Shown here: piece after piece, positions 1-8,122 of the stretch
How the letters are laid out: every line of letters begins with the position of its first letter
How positions within the stretch are numbered: the stretch's first letter is position 1
From: G963667915 sp965197385
GTDB taxonomy: Bacteria; Acidobacteriota; Vicinamibacteria; Vicinamibacterales; UBA823
NCBI GenBank assembly: GCA_965197385.1
Contig: CBDANA010000009.1
Location: 1,054,001 to 1,118,000 of the forward strand
Direction of reading: 5' to 3'
Length of the DNA: 64,000 bases
The notes under the pieces: generated by a model
The model's input: only the letters and a program-made list of their open reading frames with translations
Told to the model about the DNA's origin: nothing
The model's database searches: none
Program-made: the position numbers and the translations under genes

Positions 1-563
1 GCTTCCGACACCGACGTGGAATGATTCCGGCGTCCCTGCACGGTGACCCTCAGCCCCTTCGCCGCCTTCTGCGGCACGTTGATGTTGAGGAAGGTACGGT
101 TCGGCAAGCCCTGCTGCAGCAGCACCTCCGCCAGAGTAGCCGCTGCATTGGCGGACTGAGAAAAATCGAACCTGCCGCCACTCCGCTCCAGCGAGACCGC
201 CAGGCTCGGGATCCCCAGGAGAGCCGCTTCCATGGCGCCGGCCACCGTGCCCGAATAGGTCACGTCGTCACCGAGGTTGGAGCCCTTGTTGATGCCCGAG
301 ACGACCAGATCCGGCAGGCCCTTGAGGACCTTGGCAACCGCAACGTTCACGCAGTCCGTCGGCGTCCCGTCGACGCCGAAGCGGCGCCGTGCGATGCGCT
401 CGAGTCGAAGCGGCCGTCTCAGCGTCAACGCATGGCCGACGGCGCTGACCTCGAGCAGCGGCGCCACCGCGATCACGTCTCCCAACGGCTCGAGCGCAAT
501 GACCAGCGCTTCGAGCCCCTCCGATCGAATGCCGTCGTCGTTCGTGACAAGGATGCGCACCAT
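1..563 (-). CDS. surE: 5'/3'-nucleotidase SurE, C-terminus outside window
   Basis: The minus strand reads MVRILVTNDDGIRSEG from an ATG at 563. This is the SurE N-terminus with the metal-binding DD pair at residues 9-10. The SGINKGSNLGDDVTYSGTVA block near residue 93 is a second hallmark of the family. SurE is a cytoplasmic, metal-dependent phosphatase of nucleoside 5'/3'-monophosphates and short polyphosphate. About 187 of a usual 250 residues are present, and the frame is open to the window edge. It lies downstream of the PIG-L gene on the same strand, separated by a MITE-like repeat at 603-786. A GTG at 560 is an alternative start. Confidence 0.93.
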   Translation of the reverse strand, partial: MVRILVTNDDGIRSEGLEALVIALEPLGDVIAVAPLLEVSAVGHALTLRRPLRLERIARRRFGVDGTPTDCVNVAVAKVLKGLPDLVVSGINKGSNLGDDVTYSGTVAGAMEAALLGIPSLAVSLERSGGRFDFSQSANAAATLAEVLLQQGLPNRTFLNINVPQKAAKGLRVTVQGRRNHSTSVSE

Positions 564-602
564 GAGAAGCGCTGGAGTATAGCACCCTCGCGCGTACCGT
601 CG

Positions 603-786
603 AGCAGCCCATGGTGAGAATCTCACTGCATTCGACCGCCGATGCACCCCGCCATGGGCTGCGCTGGGCGTTGTCCACGATGGGTCGAATACTCTCGGTA
701 TTCTCCCTCCTCGCGCCTCCCTCGAGCCGACCGCGGCCTTGGTTTAGCGGGGTCTCGGTGCCACGCGGGATCACCACGGGCTGCTA
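603..786 (-). repeat. MITE-like palindromic repeat, copy A (184 bp)
   Basis: The ends form an imperfect inverted repeat of about 16 bp: TAGCAGCCCGTGGTGA at 771-786 (minus strand) against GAGCAGCCCATGGTGA at 602-617. Internal blocks at 628-647 and 682-705 match blocks in the repeat at 10735-10896. The block at 628-647 also matches the short repeat at 42121-42179. No convincing coding capacity is seen. It fills the gap between the PIG-L gene and surE. Confidence 0.7.
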
Positions 787-862
787 CGGCGTTGTCTCCA
801 GCGCACACCGCTTCGAAGATCGCTTCTCGCAGTTGCGCCAGCGTCGATGCCTGGGTCCTCTC

Positions 863-3499
863 TCAGCCTCCTACCGCACGCTCGGCTCGCCCCATCGAGA
901 GCAAATTCGCCAGGATGCGGTACGCGCCCGACACGCCGAACGGCAACTGCCGGTGCAGCGCATAGGCGAAGTAGGTGTAGTGCCCGCGGCCGTGACGAGC
1001 CGTCAGCCAGCCGCCCCGCTGCTCGGACTGGCCGAGGTCATGCGATGACACGATGGCCGTGTAGGCCGGGGCCCAGGCGCTCAGAAACTTCGAGCCCCGC
1101 TGTTCCACCCAGCCCTCAAAGTCCCCAGGCCCGATCCGGTTCGGCCATCGCAGGACCGGGTGGTCCGGTGCCAGGATGTCGACCGCCGCATCCTCCTCCG
1201 AGACTTCCTCGGCTCGACGCGGCAACTCCCCTGGAAACGGCGCATGGCGGCTCGGGTCGAACTCCTGCGTGTTGTAGAGCACGATCAGGTGTCCGCCGTG
1301 CTCGGCGTAGCCGAGGAGCCGATCGTTGAACTGGTGGAGATCGGCGCGCACCGCATACGCACGCGTGCCCACGACGATCGCGTCGAACCGGTCGAGGCGG
1401 CCCGTCGCGAGGTCCCTCTCCTGGAGCAGTTGGACCCGTGCGCCCAGCTGACCGATCGCCGCCGGCAGGGCGTCGCCGATGCCCATCACGTATCCCACCG
1501 CCAGGTCGCCCGGCAGCGTCACGTCGACGGCCCGGAGCACGCTCCGCGCCTCTCGAAACAGATAGCGCGTCTCGAGATCACGGTGTTCGATCGTCTGATA
1601 CCCCTCACGATACGTCTTCCCGCCAACGGTGGCGACAGCAGCGACGCTGCCCTCGGTACCCGTCGCGCCGACCCGGTGGAGCGTGAAGTCGAAGCGTTCC
1701 TCCACCGGCGTCGGAGCCAGACTGACTCGCGCCGGCCGTACCTCCCATCCGGGCGGCGCGTCCAGCGTCAGCGTCCCCCCGGCCGCTCCAGGTCCCGCAC
1801 GGCCCACATCCACCGTCAGGGTGACGACCTCACGCCCGCGCGGCACGATGGCCACACGTGGCCTCAGGGTCAGGCTGAGCGCCGGCACCACCTGAAGTTG
1901 CGGTCGCATGTAGCCATACGGCAGGCGGGCTTCCCGTCGCCACACCGCGGACCGGAGCGTGACCGGCACACCGTCGACCTGAAATCGCGCCACAGCGATT
2001 GCCTGGGGCGCCGCAAATGGCGCCATCGCCCGCTCGGCTCCCGTGTATCGGTGTTGCATCAGCGAGGTCCGGGTGAACGCCGGACGAGCCAGCCTGGCGT
2101 CGCCATCGATCGTAACCAGCATCCGGCGGACGATCGTCCCGTCTGGGCTCGCGTGGGCGTCAGCCTCCGGCGCCACCCGCCAGTTCGTTGGTGTCTCGAC
2201 TTGGAGCTCGACGTCCGACAACCGCGCGAGGCTCGACCCGGCCAGTGACAGATCAACCGCGAGGCGCTGACCGGGAACAACGGCCCCTAATTCCGCCGCG
2301 ACTCCGATCTCCGCCCCAGGCGGTACGGCCATGCCCAGGAGATCGAGCGCCAGCGCCGCGCTGAGCGCGCGCTCGAACTGCCCCACCTTCATGCGTAGCA
2401 GGAACGCGGCGTCATGCTCCGGGGCGAGGCGGGCCAGCAGGTTTCGCGTGCCCCGAAGCCCCGCCGCCAGCGCGGGAACGCTGTCCACCGGACGCTGCAG
2501 CGAGAAGGCCGCCGCCGCCGCTGCCACGTGCGCGCCGATGTCGCGCCCGCGCGACGCCAGCCCGGCCGAGTCCGGACTCCCGGCCAGCTCCGCGAGGGAT
2601 TCCCAGCCGACCTCTAGACCGTCGAAGAAGCTGGATGCGGTCGCCTCCGGTCCCGACGGCGGCCAAATGCGTTGGTATCGGCGGACTGCGGCGCCGGGCG
2701 TCGCGCTCGACCGTCCGGCGTTCTGCGAGCGCTGCATGCTCAACCCAAGGCGTGCCAGCCGGCGATACGACATGCCCAGCCACGGACTGTACTGCCCGAT
2801 GTCGATCCCCACCGCCGCCGGTTCGTCCCTCCGAACACCGCCCACATAGAGGCGAAAAGCCCGCCACGGTCGCAGCCCGCCCGCCCCTAGCTGGTCTGGA
2901 AACCGCTCTGGATCCGCCGCCGCGTGGAAGGCTTCGCGCGTGATCTCGCCGACCGCAACGTGCTGTCCGTGCCCGTCACGCGGCCCGCCCTGAAAACGGG
3001 AGACCACGACGAGCGGCCGGTCCAGCCTGATAATCCGGACGACCTCTTCAAGAACCCCGGACCGGTCCCACGTGTTCCAGGCTTCGGACACACGCTTCGA
3101 GAATCCATAATCGATCGCGGACGTGAAGTACTGCTGGTCCACGCCGTAGTACCGGTCTGCTGCCAGAAGCTCTTCGCTGCGGATCAAGCCCAGGGCATCG
3201 AACAGCTCGGAGCCGATCGCGTTGTCGCCCGCCTCTCCCCGCGTCAACGTCAGGAGGCTCACATGGGCACCCAGACCGCGGCTCAGCCACGTCAGCAAGC
3301 CTCCATGCTCATCGTCCGGATGCGCTGTCGTGTGCAGGACACTGGCAAACGTCTGCAGCTTCTGAATGGCCTGCCACGTCCCGACCGCGCCCCGGTCCAC
3401 CGCGACCGCATCCCGCTGTGCGCGCAGCACCGCGCCCATTGCACTGATGCCCCATGAGGCCAGCAGCACGAGCGCCATACGTCGCAACAGGGTGAACAT
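863..3499 (-). CDS. Exported PIG-L family deacetylase (LmbE-like), large form
   Basis: This 878-residue protein has an N-terminal hydrophobic signal segment (about residues 7-25). A PIG-L/LmbE zinc-hydrolase domain follows, with the AHPDDEH motif at about residues 59-65 and a further ligand-type GHGQH near residue 175. The family removes N-acetyl groups from GlcNAc-type substrates. The remaining roughly 600 residues contain beta-rich domains and a C-terminal glutamine-amidotransferase-like fold region, an arrangement common in Acidobacteria. The substrate is unknown. Location is probably periplasmic. It is transcribed divergently from hemH, with 92 bp between the two starts, and lies upstream of surE on the same strand. 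Confidence 0.82.
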   Translation of the reverse strand: MFTLLRRMALVLLASWGISAMGAVLRAQRDAVAVDRGAVGTWQAIQKLQTFASVLHTTAHPDDEHGGLLTWLSRGLGAHVSLLTLTRGEAGDNAIGSELFDALGLIRSEELLAADRYYGVDQQYFTSAIDYGFSKRVSEAWNTWDRSGVLEEVVRIIRLDRPLVVVSRFQGGPRDGHGQHVAVGEITREAFHAAADPERFPDQLGAGGLRPWRAFRLYVGGVRRDEPAAVGIDIGQYSPWLGMSYRRLARLGLSMQRSQNAGRSSATPGAAVRRYQRIWPPSGPEATASSFFDGLEVGWESLAELAGSPDSAGLASRGRDIGAHVAAAAAAFSLQRPVDSVPALAAGLRGTRNLLARLAPEHDAAFLLRMKVGQFERALSAALALDLLGMAVPPGAEIGVAAELGAVVPGQRLAVDLSLAGSSLARLSDVELQVETPTNWRVAPEADAHASPDGTIVRRMLVTIDGDARLARPAFTRTSLMQHRYTGAERAMAPFAAPQAIAVARFQVDGVPVTLRSAVWRREARLPYGYMRPQLQVVPALSLTLRPRVAIVPRGREVVTLTVDVGRAGPGAAGGTLTLDAPPGWEVRPARVSLAPTPVEERFDFTLHRVGATGTEGSVAAVATVGGKTYREGYQTIEHRDLETRYLFREARSVLRAVDVTLPGDLAVGYVMGIGDALPAAIGQLGARVQLLQERDLATGRLDRFDAIVVGTRAYAVRADLHQFNDRLLGYAEHGGHLIVLYNTQEFDPSRHAPFPGELPRRAEEVSEEDAAVDILAPDHPVLRWPNRIGPGDFEGWVEQRGSKFLSAWAPAYTAIVSSHDLGQSEQRGGWLTARHGRGHYTYFAYALHRQLPFGVSGAYRILANLLSMGRAERAVGG

Positions 3500-3591
3500 G
3501 ACGGGGAGGCCGGTCGACCGACCATAGCGCGTCTAGCCCAGCGGCGCAACCGGGTGTAAGATCTCGATCGCCCACACCAATTCATCGGCTG

Positions 3592-4584
3592 ATGAACGCG
3601 ATTCGACAGCATCCCTTCGGCGCCGTGCTGCTGATCGCGTTCGGCGGGCCGGCCCAACCGGACGACATCCGTCCGTTTCTGGCCAACGTATTGCGCGGGC
3701 GGAATGTGCCGCAGGCCCGGGTCGACGAGGTGATCCGTCACTACGAAGGTTTCGGTGGCGTGTCGCCCATCACGGAGCTCACCCGGCGCCAGGCCGGTGG
3801 GCTCGCCGAGCGGCTGGCGAGCGATGCTGCGCACATACCGGTGTTCGTCGGCATGCGCAACTGGCATCCATTCCTCTCCGACACTCTGTTCGAGATGTCA
3901 CGCGCCGGGATCCGACACTCGCTGGGCTTCATCATGGCCGCCCATCGGTCATACTCCAGCTGTGAACAGTACCGGCAGAACGTCGACGCGGCCCGTCGCC
4001 ACCTGCGCGGTCGCGGCAGCGCCGACGTGCAGGTGACCTACGTCGGTAACTGGCACGCCCACCCAGGATTCGTCAGCACCGTCGCGGCCCAGGTTCGCGC
4101 GGCGCGACTCCGTCTCCCCTCAGCGCTTCGCCCGCAGGCACGCGTCGTGTTCACCGCCCACAGCATCCCGACGTCGATGGCGGCGCGGAACTGCTATGAG
4201 GTGCAGCTCCGCGAGTCGTGCCGCGCGGTGGCCCAAAGTCTGGCCATCGACGACTGGGCCCTCGTGTACCAGAGCCGAAGCGGGCGTCCGCAGGATCCTT
4301 GGCTTGAACCGGACGTGTGTGAGTACCTGCCGGCCGAGCGCCGCCGCGGGCTGGCCGCCGCCATCCTCTGCCCCATCGGGTTCGTGGCAGACCACGTCGA
4401 GGTGCTGTACGATCTCGACGATGAAGCGGCGACGGTCTGTCGCACGATCGGTCTGCCGATGACACGCGCCGCGACCGTCAACGACGAATCGGGCTTTCTC
4501 GACATGATGGCGGACGTCGTCCAAAACGCCTTTAACCGATACCGCGAGAGCATCCCCCTCCCGCTCGTATCCCGCGCCGAGTAA
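3592..4584 (+). CDS. hemH: Ferrochelatase
   Basis: The 330-residue protein has the standard ferrochelatase blocks. LLIAFGGPAQPDD is near the N-terminus, FTAHSIP with the catalytic His is near residue 189, YQSRSGRPQDPW is near 226, and CPIGFVADHVEVLYDLD is near 261. It inserts iron into protoporphyrin IX, or into coproporphyrin III in bacteria using the coproporphyrin-dependent route; the sequence alone does not decide which. It is expected to be cytoplasmic or peripheral to the membrane. The ATG at 3592 fits the family length. No other heme-biosynthesis gene is in the window. A GC-rich hairpin follows 40 bp after the stop. Confidence 0.95.
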   Translation: MNAIRQHPFGAVLLIAFGGPAQPDDIRPFLANVLRGRNVPQARVDEVIRHYEGFGGVSPITELTRRQAGGLAERLASDAAHIPVFVGMRNWHPFLSDTLFEMSRAGIRHSLGFIMAAHRSYSSCEQYRQNVDAARRHLRGRGSADVQVTYVGNWHAHPGFVSTVAAQVRAARLRLPSALRPQARVVFTAHSIPTSMAARNCYEVQLRESCRAVAQSLAIDDWALVYQSRSGRPQDPWLEPDVCEYLPAERRRGLAAAILCPIGFVADHVEVLYDLDDEAATVCRTIGLPMTRAATVNDESGFLDMMADVVQNAFNRYRESIPLPLVSRAE

Positions 4585-4623
4585 CGACTGATGAATGCCG
4601 AATGCCGAGTTCCGCCGTACACG

Positions 4624-4654
4624 GCAAAGGCGGCGCCTCAGGCGCCGCCCTTGC
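4624..4654. terminator. GC-rich hairpin between convergent hemH and bacilliredoxin genes
   Basis: GGCGGCGCC at 4629-4637, a TCA loop, and GGCGCCGCC at 4641-4649 form a perfect 9-bp stem, extended by GCAA/TTGC pairs. It lacks a long U-tract in either direction. It lies between two convergent genes and could serve both as a terminator. Confidence 0.5.
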
Positions 4655-4685
4655 AAGTCCAGGTCGGTTTGGGGGGCTCAGCCAC

Positions 4686-4765
4686 GGTTAGTCGCTGAGC
4701 CGGTCAGTCGCTCAACCGATCAGTCAGTCAACTGGTCAGTCGGTCATCCGGTCAGTCGGTCATCC
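4686..4765. repeat. 16-bp tandem repeat, five copies
   Basis: Five consecutive 16-bp units run from 4686 to 4765. The last two are identical (GGTCAGTCGGTCATCC) and the others differ at several positions. The final unit overlaps the stop codon of the bacilliredoxin gene on the minus strand. Confidence 0.85.
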
Positions 4766-5197
4766 TTTCACTGTCGCCTTGGCGCAGTGCTCGTCGAAGG
4801 CCTCGATCAATCGGCGAGCGATTGCCGGCGCCTCCTGCCCCTCGATTTCGTGGCGCTCCAGCATGTAGACTAATTTCCCGTCCCGCAGCAGTGCGATCGA
4901 CGGCGATGACGGCGGGTAACCGACGAACTGGTCTCGCGCGCGGCTGGTCGCCTCTACGTCGGCGCCAGCGAATACCGTGGCGACGACATCCGGCGTCGTC
5001 GAGTGCTGCAACGCCAACGCGACGCCTGGGCGCGCCTTCCCGGCAGCGCAGCCGCACACCGAATTGACGATGACCATGACGGTCCCCTTGGAGTCGCGGA
5101 CGACGGTATCCACATCGGCAACCGTGCGCAACTCGCGCACGCCCAATCGGGTCAACTCCTCGCGCATTGGCGCAATCATGAACTCCGGATAGACCAC
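4760..5197 (-). CDS. BrxA/BrxB-type bacilliredoxin
   Basis: The protein of about 145 residues belongs to the YphP/YqiW (BrxA/BrxB) family. It carries the active-site NSVCGCAAGKARPG block (CGC motif) and a thioredoxin-like fold with the PPSSPSIALLRDGK segment. Bacilliredoxins remove bacillithiol from mixed disulfides on cytoplasmic proteins. In other phyla the same family may serve another low-molecular-weight thiol. I chose the GTG at 5197 because AAAGGAG at 5204-5210 lies seven bases upstream. An ATG at 5224 would give nine more residues but lies upstream of that site. The stop codon falls in a 16-bp tandem repeat. Confidence 0.85.
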   Translation of the reverse strand: MVYPEFMIAPMREELTRLGVRELRTVADVDTVVRDSKGTVMVIVNSVCGCAAGKARPGVALALQHSTTPDVVATVFAGADVEATSRARDQFVGYPPSSPSIALLRDGKLVYMLERHEIEGQEAPAIARRLIEAFDEHCAKATVKG

Positions 5198-5495
5198 GTC
5201 AGGCTCCTTTCGTGTTGACAACATCCCACATCAGAGAATAGCAGATCGGCCCGTCTCGACGCCAGCCGTTCGTCGTGAACGTCCCGCGTGACACCTCGCT
5301 CACACATTCTCTATATCCTCACTCGTCACGCCTTGCTCGGGCCGACCGCGCTTCGGATTAGCGGATTCTCGGTGCGAGGCTGGACGTTCACGAGGGACGG
5401 CTGGATGCCTGGCGTCGCTTGTGCGCCTCGCGCCGGCTGCTGTAGACGAGCAAGGCTATGAAGCCGCCCCAGTTGATCCCGAGTGTGATGTATAC
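5198..5495. other. Gene-less spacer with a decayed repeat copy
   Basis: This spacer of about 300 bp separates the bacilliredoxin gene from the IS481-type element. Its only recognisable content is a diverged fragment of the MITE-like family at about 5336-5403. No open frame with homology or clear promoter was found. Confidence 0.5.
5336..5403 (-). repeat. MITE-like repeat, diverged partial copy E
   Basis: On the minus strand this reads a CGTGAACGTCCAGC block, then CACCGAGAATCCGCTAAT, then GCGCGGTCGGCCC. This is the same order and spacing as the left half of the repeats at 603-786 (minus) and 12813-12875. The terminal TAGCAGCCC is degraded. Confidence 0.5.
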
Positions 5496-6472
5496 GACCT
5501 AGCTGGCCAGTGACAATGTAGCTCATCCGAGCTTCTCGCGGAGCGTTTCGTAGGGTGTCTTCCCCTGGAACGCTCCGTGCGGGCGTTGGTCGTTGTAGAA
5601 GTTCTCCCATTCGACGAGCTTCTCATTGAGATCGACGGCACCCGTGTACGTCAGCAGCTGATAGCACTCTTGCTTGTCGGTCCGATGTGACCGCTCCACC
5701 TGGCCGTTGAGCTGTGGCGTCCGGGCCTTGATGTAGACGTGCCGGATGCCGTGGTCGGCCAGGTGCCAATGAAACTGGGCTTGGAACTCATGGCCACGGT
5801 CGGTCCGTACCGGATGCATCCGAAACGGAAACTTCTTGATCACGTAGTCGAGGCAGTGCATGGCGTTCTTCTGGGTATGGCGCGTGTAGACCTTCAACGC
5901 TCGGATGCGTGTCGCGTCATCAATGGCCGTGTACTGATATCGCCGCGTCGCCCTCCCGTCTTTCCCGACGAGCTTCAGGAACGTGACGTCAACCTGCACG
6001 TGGTGCCCAGGGACCTGCTTGGCGTACCGGTGCGTGTGCCCCGCTCGTCGCCCGACGCGACTGGGTAAGCGCTTCAGGCCGTGGCGCCGGAGGAGGCGGT
6101 AGACCCCGGCTTCGAAATCGTGCTGCCGTGATAGCGCTCGAGATACCAAACGATGCGGATGGGGCCGAGGTGAGACGTGCGGCGGAGATGAAGGACCTTC
6201 TCGACGATGGCGGGGGGCGTGCGGAGCCGTGGGTTGTACGGGCACGGCTTCTGGTTGACCAGACCCTCATCCCCAGGGGTCTCATACGCCTTCTTCCAGA
6301 CGTAGAACCCTGACCTTGCGACGCCGAAGTAGCGGCAGGTCTTTCGCACGTTGCCGATCCGCGCCGCGTGCTCCAAGACCCGTTTCTTGCGCCGAATGTC
6401 CCGCTGAGCTTTGTTCATGACCGACCTCCAGATTCTGGACACCTCCGGGTACACAATGTGTCCAGCGAGGTC
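5496..6472 (-). mobile_element. IS481-family insertion sequence, defective
   Basis: The element is about 977 bp. Its ends are GACCTAGCTGGCCA at 5496-5509 and the complementary GACCTCGCTGGACA at 6459-6472, an inverted repeat matching at 12 of 14 positions. It contains one transposase gene on the minus strand, broken by a frameshift. The exact outer boundary and any target duplication are not certain. Confidence 0.65.
5523..6418 (-). pseudogene. IS481-type DDE transposase, single-base frameshift
   Basis: The start is the ATG at 6418, preceded by GGAGGTCGG. The first part (MNKAQRDIRRKKRVLEHAAR) carries a helix-turn-helix, then GPIRIVWYLERYHGSTIS. The frame then shifts by one base near 6113, and the second part continues AGVYRLLRRHGLKRLPSR into the DDE domain. 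There the first Asp (VDVTFLKL), the second (RTDRGHEF) and the Glu (NGQVERSHRT) are all present. One missing G would restore a single frame. IS481 transposases are normally one uninterrupted frame, so I read this as inactivation, not programmed frameshifting. Confidence 0.8.
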
Positions 6473-6647
6473 GGAATTTCCTACACAGGGTGTCACCCTC
6501 CGTGGCGGGGTTCCTTGCGTCGGAGCCCCGGAAATCAAGGCGCGGCGACTGGTCTGCCGATACGGTACCACAGCCAAATCGGAAATCCGGGGATAAACCA
6601 GGTCTGGGAACGCACCGACCGGTCGGGCGAGGCCCGGGCAGCTAACA

Positions 6648-6676
6648 TTGACACGAGTCGTGTCAAGGTCTATACT
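6648..6676 (+). promoter_or_regulatory. sigma70 promoter with 19-bp palindromic operator of the hspR operon
   Basis: TTGACA at 6648-6653 and TATACT at 6671-6676 are 17 bp apart, a near-perfect sigma70 promoter. The palindrome TTGACACGAGTCGTGTCAA at 6648-6666 covers the -35 box and most of the spacer. It resembles in layout, but not exact sequence, the HAIR inverted repeat bound by HspR in actinobacteria. It lies 52 bp before the hspR start. Autoregulation by HspR is inferred. Confidence 0.8.
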
Positions 6677-6727
6677 TAGGTCGACGGCACTCCGCTGCGT
6701 CGAACGGGGTTGGCTCAAGGCCACGTC

Positions 6728-7069
6728 ATGCCGGTCCACGAAGTGATCTTCATCAGCGTTGCTGCCCGGCGTCTCGGCATGCATCCGCAGACGTTACGGA
6801 AGTACGAGCGCCTCGGTCTGGTCCGTCCGCCGCGGACGGTCGGCAGCATGAGAGTGTATTCGGAGGAGGAACTGCACCGCCTCCGGGTCATCAAGGATCT
6901 CGTGGAGGAACATGGCATCAATCTCGCCGGTGTGCAGCATTTACTCGCGATTGCCGATGCGGTGCAGCGGCTTCAGGCACTGACCAGGGATGGCAGACTG
7001 ACCCGTCCAGCGGGACGCCGCCGGCTGACCAAGGAGGTCGACCGGCTCAGCGGCATGCTCGGAATCTGA
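6728..7069 (+). CDS. hspR: HspR-like MerR-family heat-shock repressor
   Basis: This small protein of about 113 residues has an N-terminal MerR-type winged helix (FISVAARRLGMHPQTLRKYE, then RVYSEEELHRLRVIKDLVEE). A short helical tail lacks the metal-binding cysteines of MerR sensors. HspR represses chaperone operons and is typically co-encoded with dnaK or clpB. I chose the ATG at 6728 (AAGG seven bases upstream) over an in-frame TTG at 6710. It is the first gene of an operon with dnaJ, nine bases downstream, and clpB. A palindrome overlapping the promoter at 6648-6676 is its likely operator. Confidence 0.87.
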   Translation: MPVHEVIFISVAARRLGMHPQTLRKYERLGLVRPPRTVGSMRVYSEEELHRLRVIKDLVEEHGINLAGVQHLLAIADAVQRLQALTRDGRLTRPAGRRRLTKEVDRLSGMLGI

Positions 7070-7078
7070 GCCTACTCG

Positions 7079-8095
7079 ATGGAGTTCAAGGACTACTACC
7101 GCACCCTGGGGGTCGACAAGACCGCTACCGGTAAGGAGCTCAAGCAGGCCTACCGCAAGTTGGCCCGCAAGCACCACCCGGACGTGAACCCCGGAGACAG
7201 CGCGGCGGAGGGACGCTTCAAGGAAGTGACCGAGGCGTACGAGGTGCTTGGCAACACCAAGACACGTCGGAAGTACGACGAACTCGGGGCGAACTGGCGA
7301 CTCTACGACCAAACGCAGTCCAGCGGTCAGGGGCCGGCTGGCGGGTGGCCGTTCACGGGCGGACGGTGGACGATCAACGTCGACGGGAGTAGCGCCGGCG
7401 CCGGGCCGCGCGACCCCTTCGGTGGCGAGGATCCCTTCTCAGATTTCTTTCACACCTTCTTCGCAGGCCAGGCGCCGTCCCACCGGCCGACTCGTCCGCG
7501 CCGGGCGTCTCGCAACAAGGGACATGATGTCGAGGACGGCGTCGTGCTCACCCTCCAGGAGGCGTTCCGCGGGGTCCAGCGGCGGGTGTCGATCAACACC
7601 CGCGGCCAGGCGCGCTCACTCGAGGTCCGTATTCCGGCGGGCGTCGGCAACGGGGCCCGCATCCGCATTCCCGGCGAAGGCGAATGCGAAGCCGGGGTCG
7701 GCGGCGGAGCCGCCGGTGACTTTTTTCTTCGCGTGCGTATCGCCCCGCATCCGCATCTTCGCCGCAAGGGGCGCGATCTCTACGTCACGGTGGAGGTGCC
7801 GGTGACCACCGTCGTCCTCGGCGGCACCGTCGATGTCACCGCGCTCGAGGACACGCCGTTGACGCTGAAGATTCCGCAGGGGACGCGAGGCGGACAGGTC
7901 TTTCGTCTCAAGGGTCACGGGATGCCGGCCGTCAGGAAACCGGCCGCTCCCGGCGATCTGTACGCCACGGTCGAGCTCACAATTCCGCGTGACCTGACGC
8001 CCGTGCAGCGGTCCCACTACGAAGCGCTCGCGGACATCGAGGCATCCGTCGGCCGAGGCTCGCCGAGCGCCGGCAGACGGCGCCAGACCACGTGA
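7079..8095 (+). CDS. DnaJ/CbpA-type J-domain co-chaperone, no zinc finger
   Basis: The 338-residue protein opens with a J domain (residues 4-70) with the HPD motif in RKHHPDVNPGD. A Gly/Phe-rich stretch (about 80-140) follows, then directly the two C-terminal substrate-binding beta domains. The four CxxCxGxG zinc repeats of class I DnaJ are absent, so it is a class II J-protein like CbpA. It stimulates a DnaK ATPase and passes clients to ClpB. It is nine bases downstream of hspR and 27 bases upstream of clpB, so co-transcription is very likely. dnaK itself is not in the window. Confidence 0.92.
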   Translation: MEFKDYYRTLGVDKTATGKELKQAYRKLARKHHPDVNPGDSAAEGRFKEVTEAYEVLGNTKTRRKYDELGANWRLYDQTQSSGQGPAGGWPFTGGRWTINVDGSSAGAGPRDPFGGEDPFSDFFHTFFAGQAPSHRPTRPRRASRNKGHDVEDGVVLTLQEAFRGVQRRVSINTRGQARSLEVRIPAGVGNGARIRIPGEGECEAGVGGGAAGDFFLRVRIAPHPHLRRKGRDLYVTVEVPVTTVVLGGTVDVTALEDTPLTLKIPQGTRGGQVFRLKGHGMPAVRKPAAPGDLYATVELTIPRDLTPVQRSHYEALADIEASVGRGSPSAGRRRQTT

Positions 8096-8122
8096 CCCGA
8101 TCTCCACACCGGGGAGCACGTC

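Noticed and set aside
611..808. Short proteins containing an RGTETPLN-like motif here and near 5340 and 12740
   Set aside because: They are translations of the non-coding repeat family and disappear when the repeat is recognised.
5523..6418. Programmed frameshift in the IS481 transposase
   Set aside because: The family uses a single frame, and there is no slippery heptamer with a following structure at 6113. A lost G explains it.
6710..6727. TTG at 6710 as the start of hspR
   Set aside because: The ATG at 6728 has a better ribosome-binding site and matches the family N-terminus.
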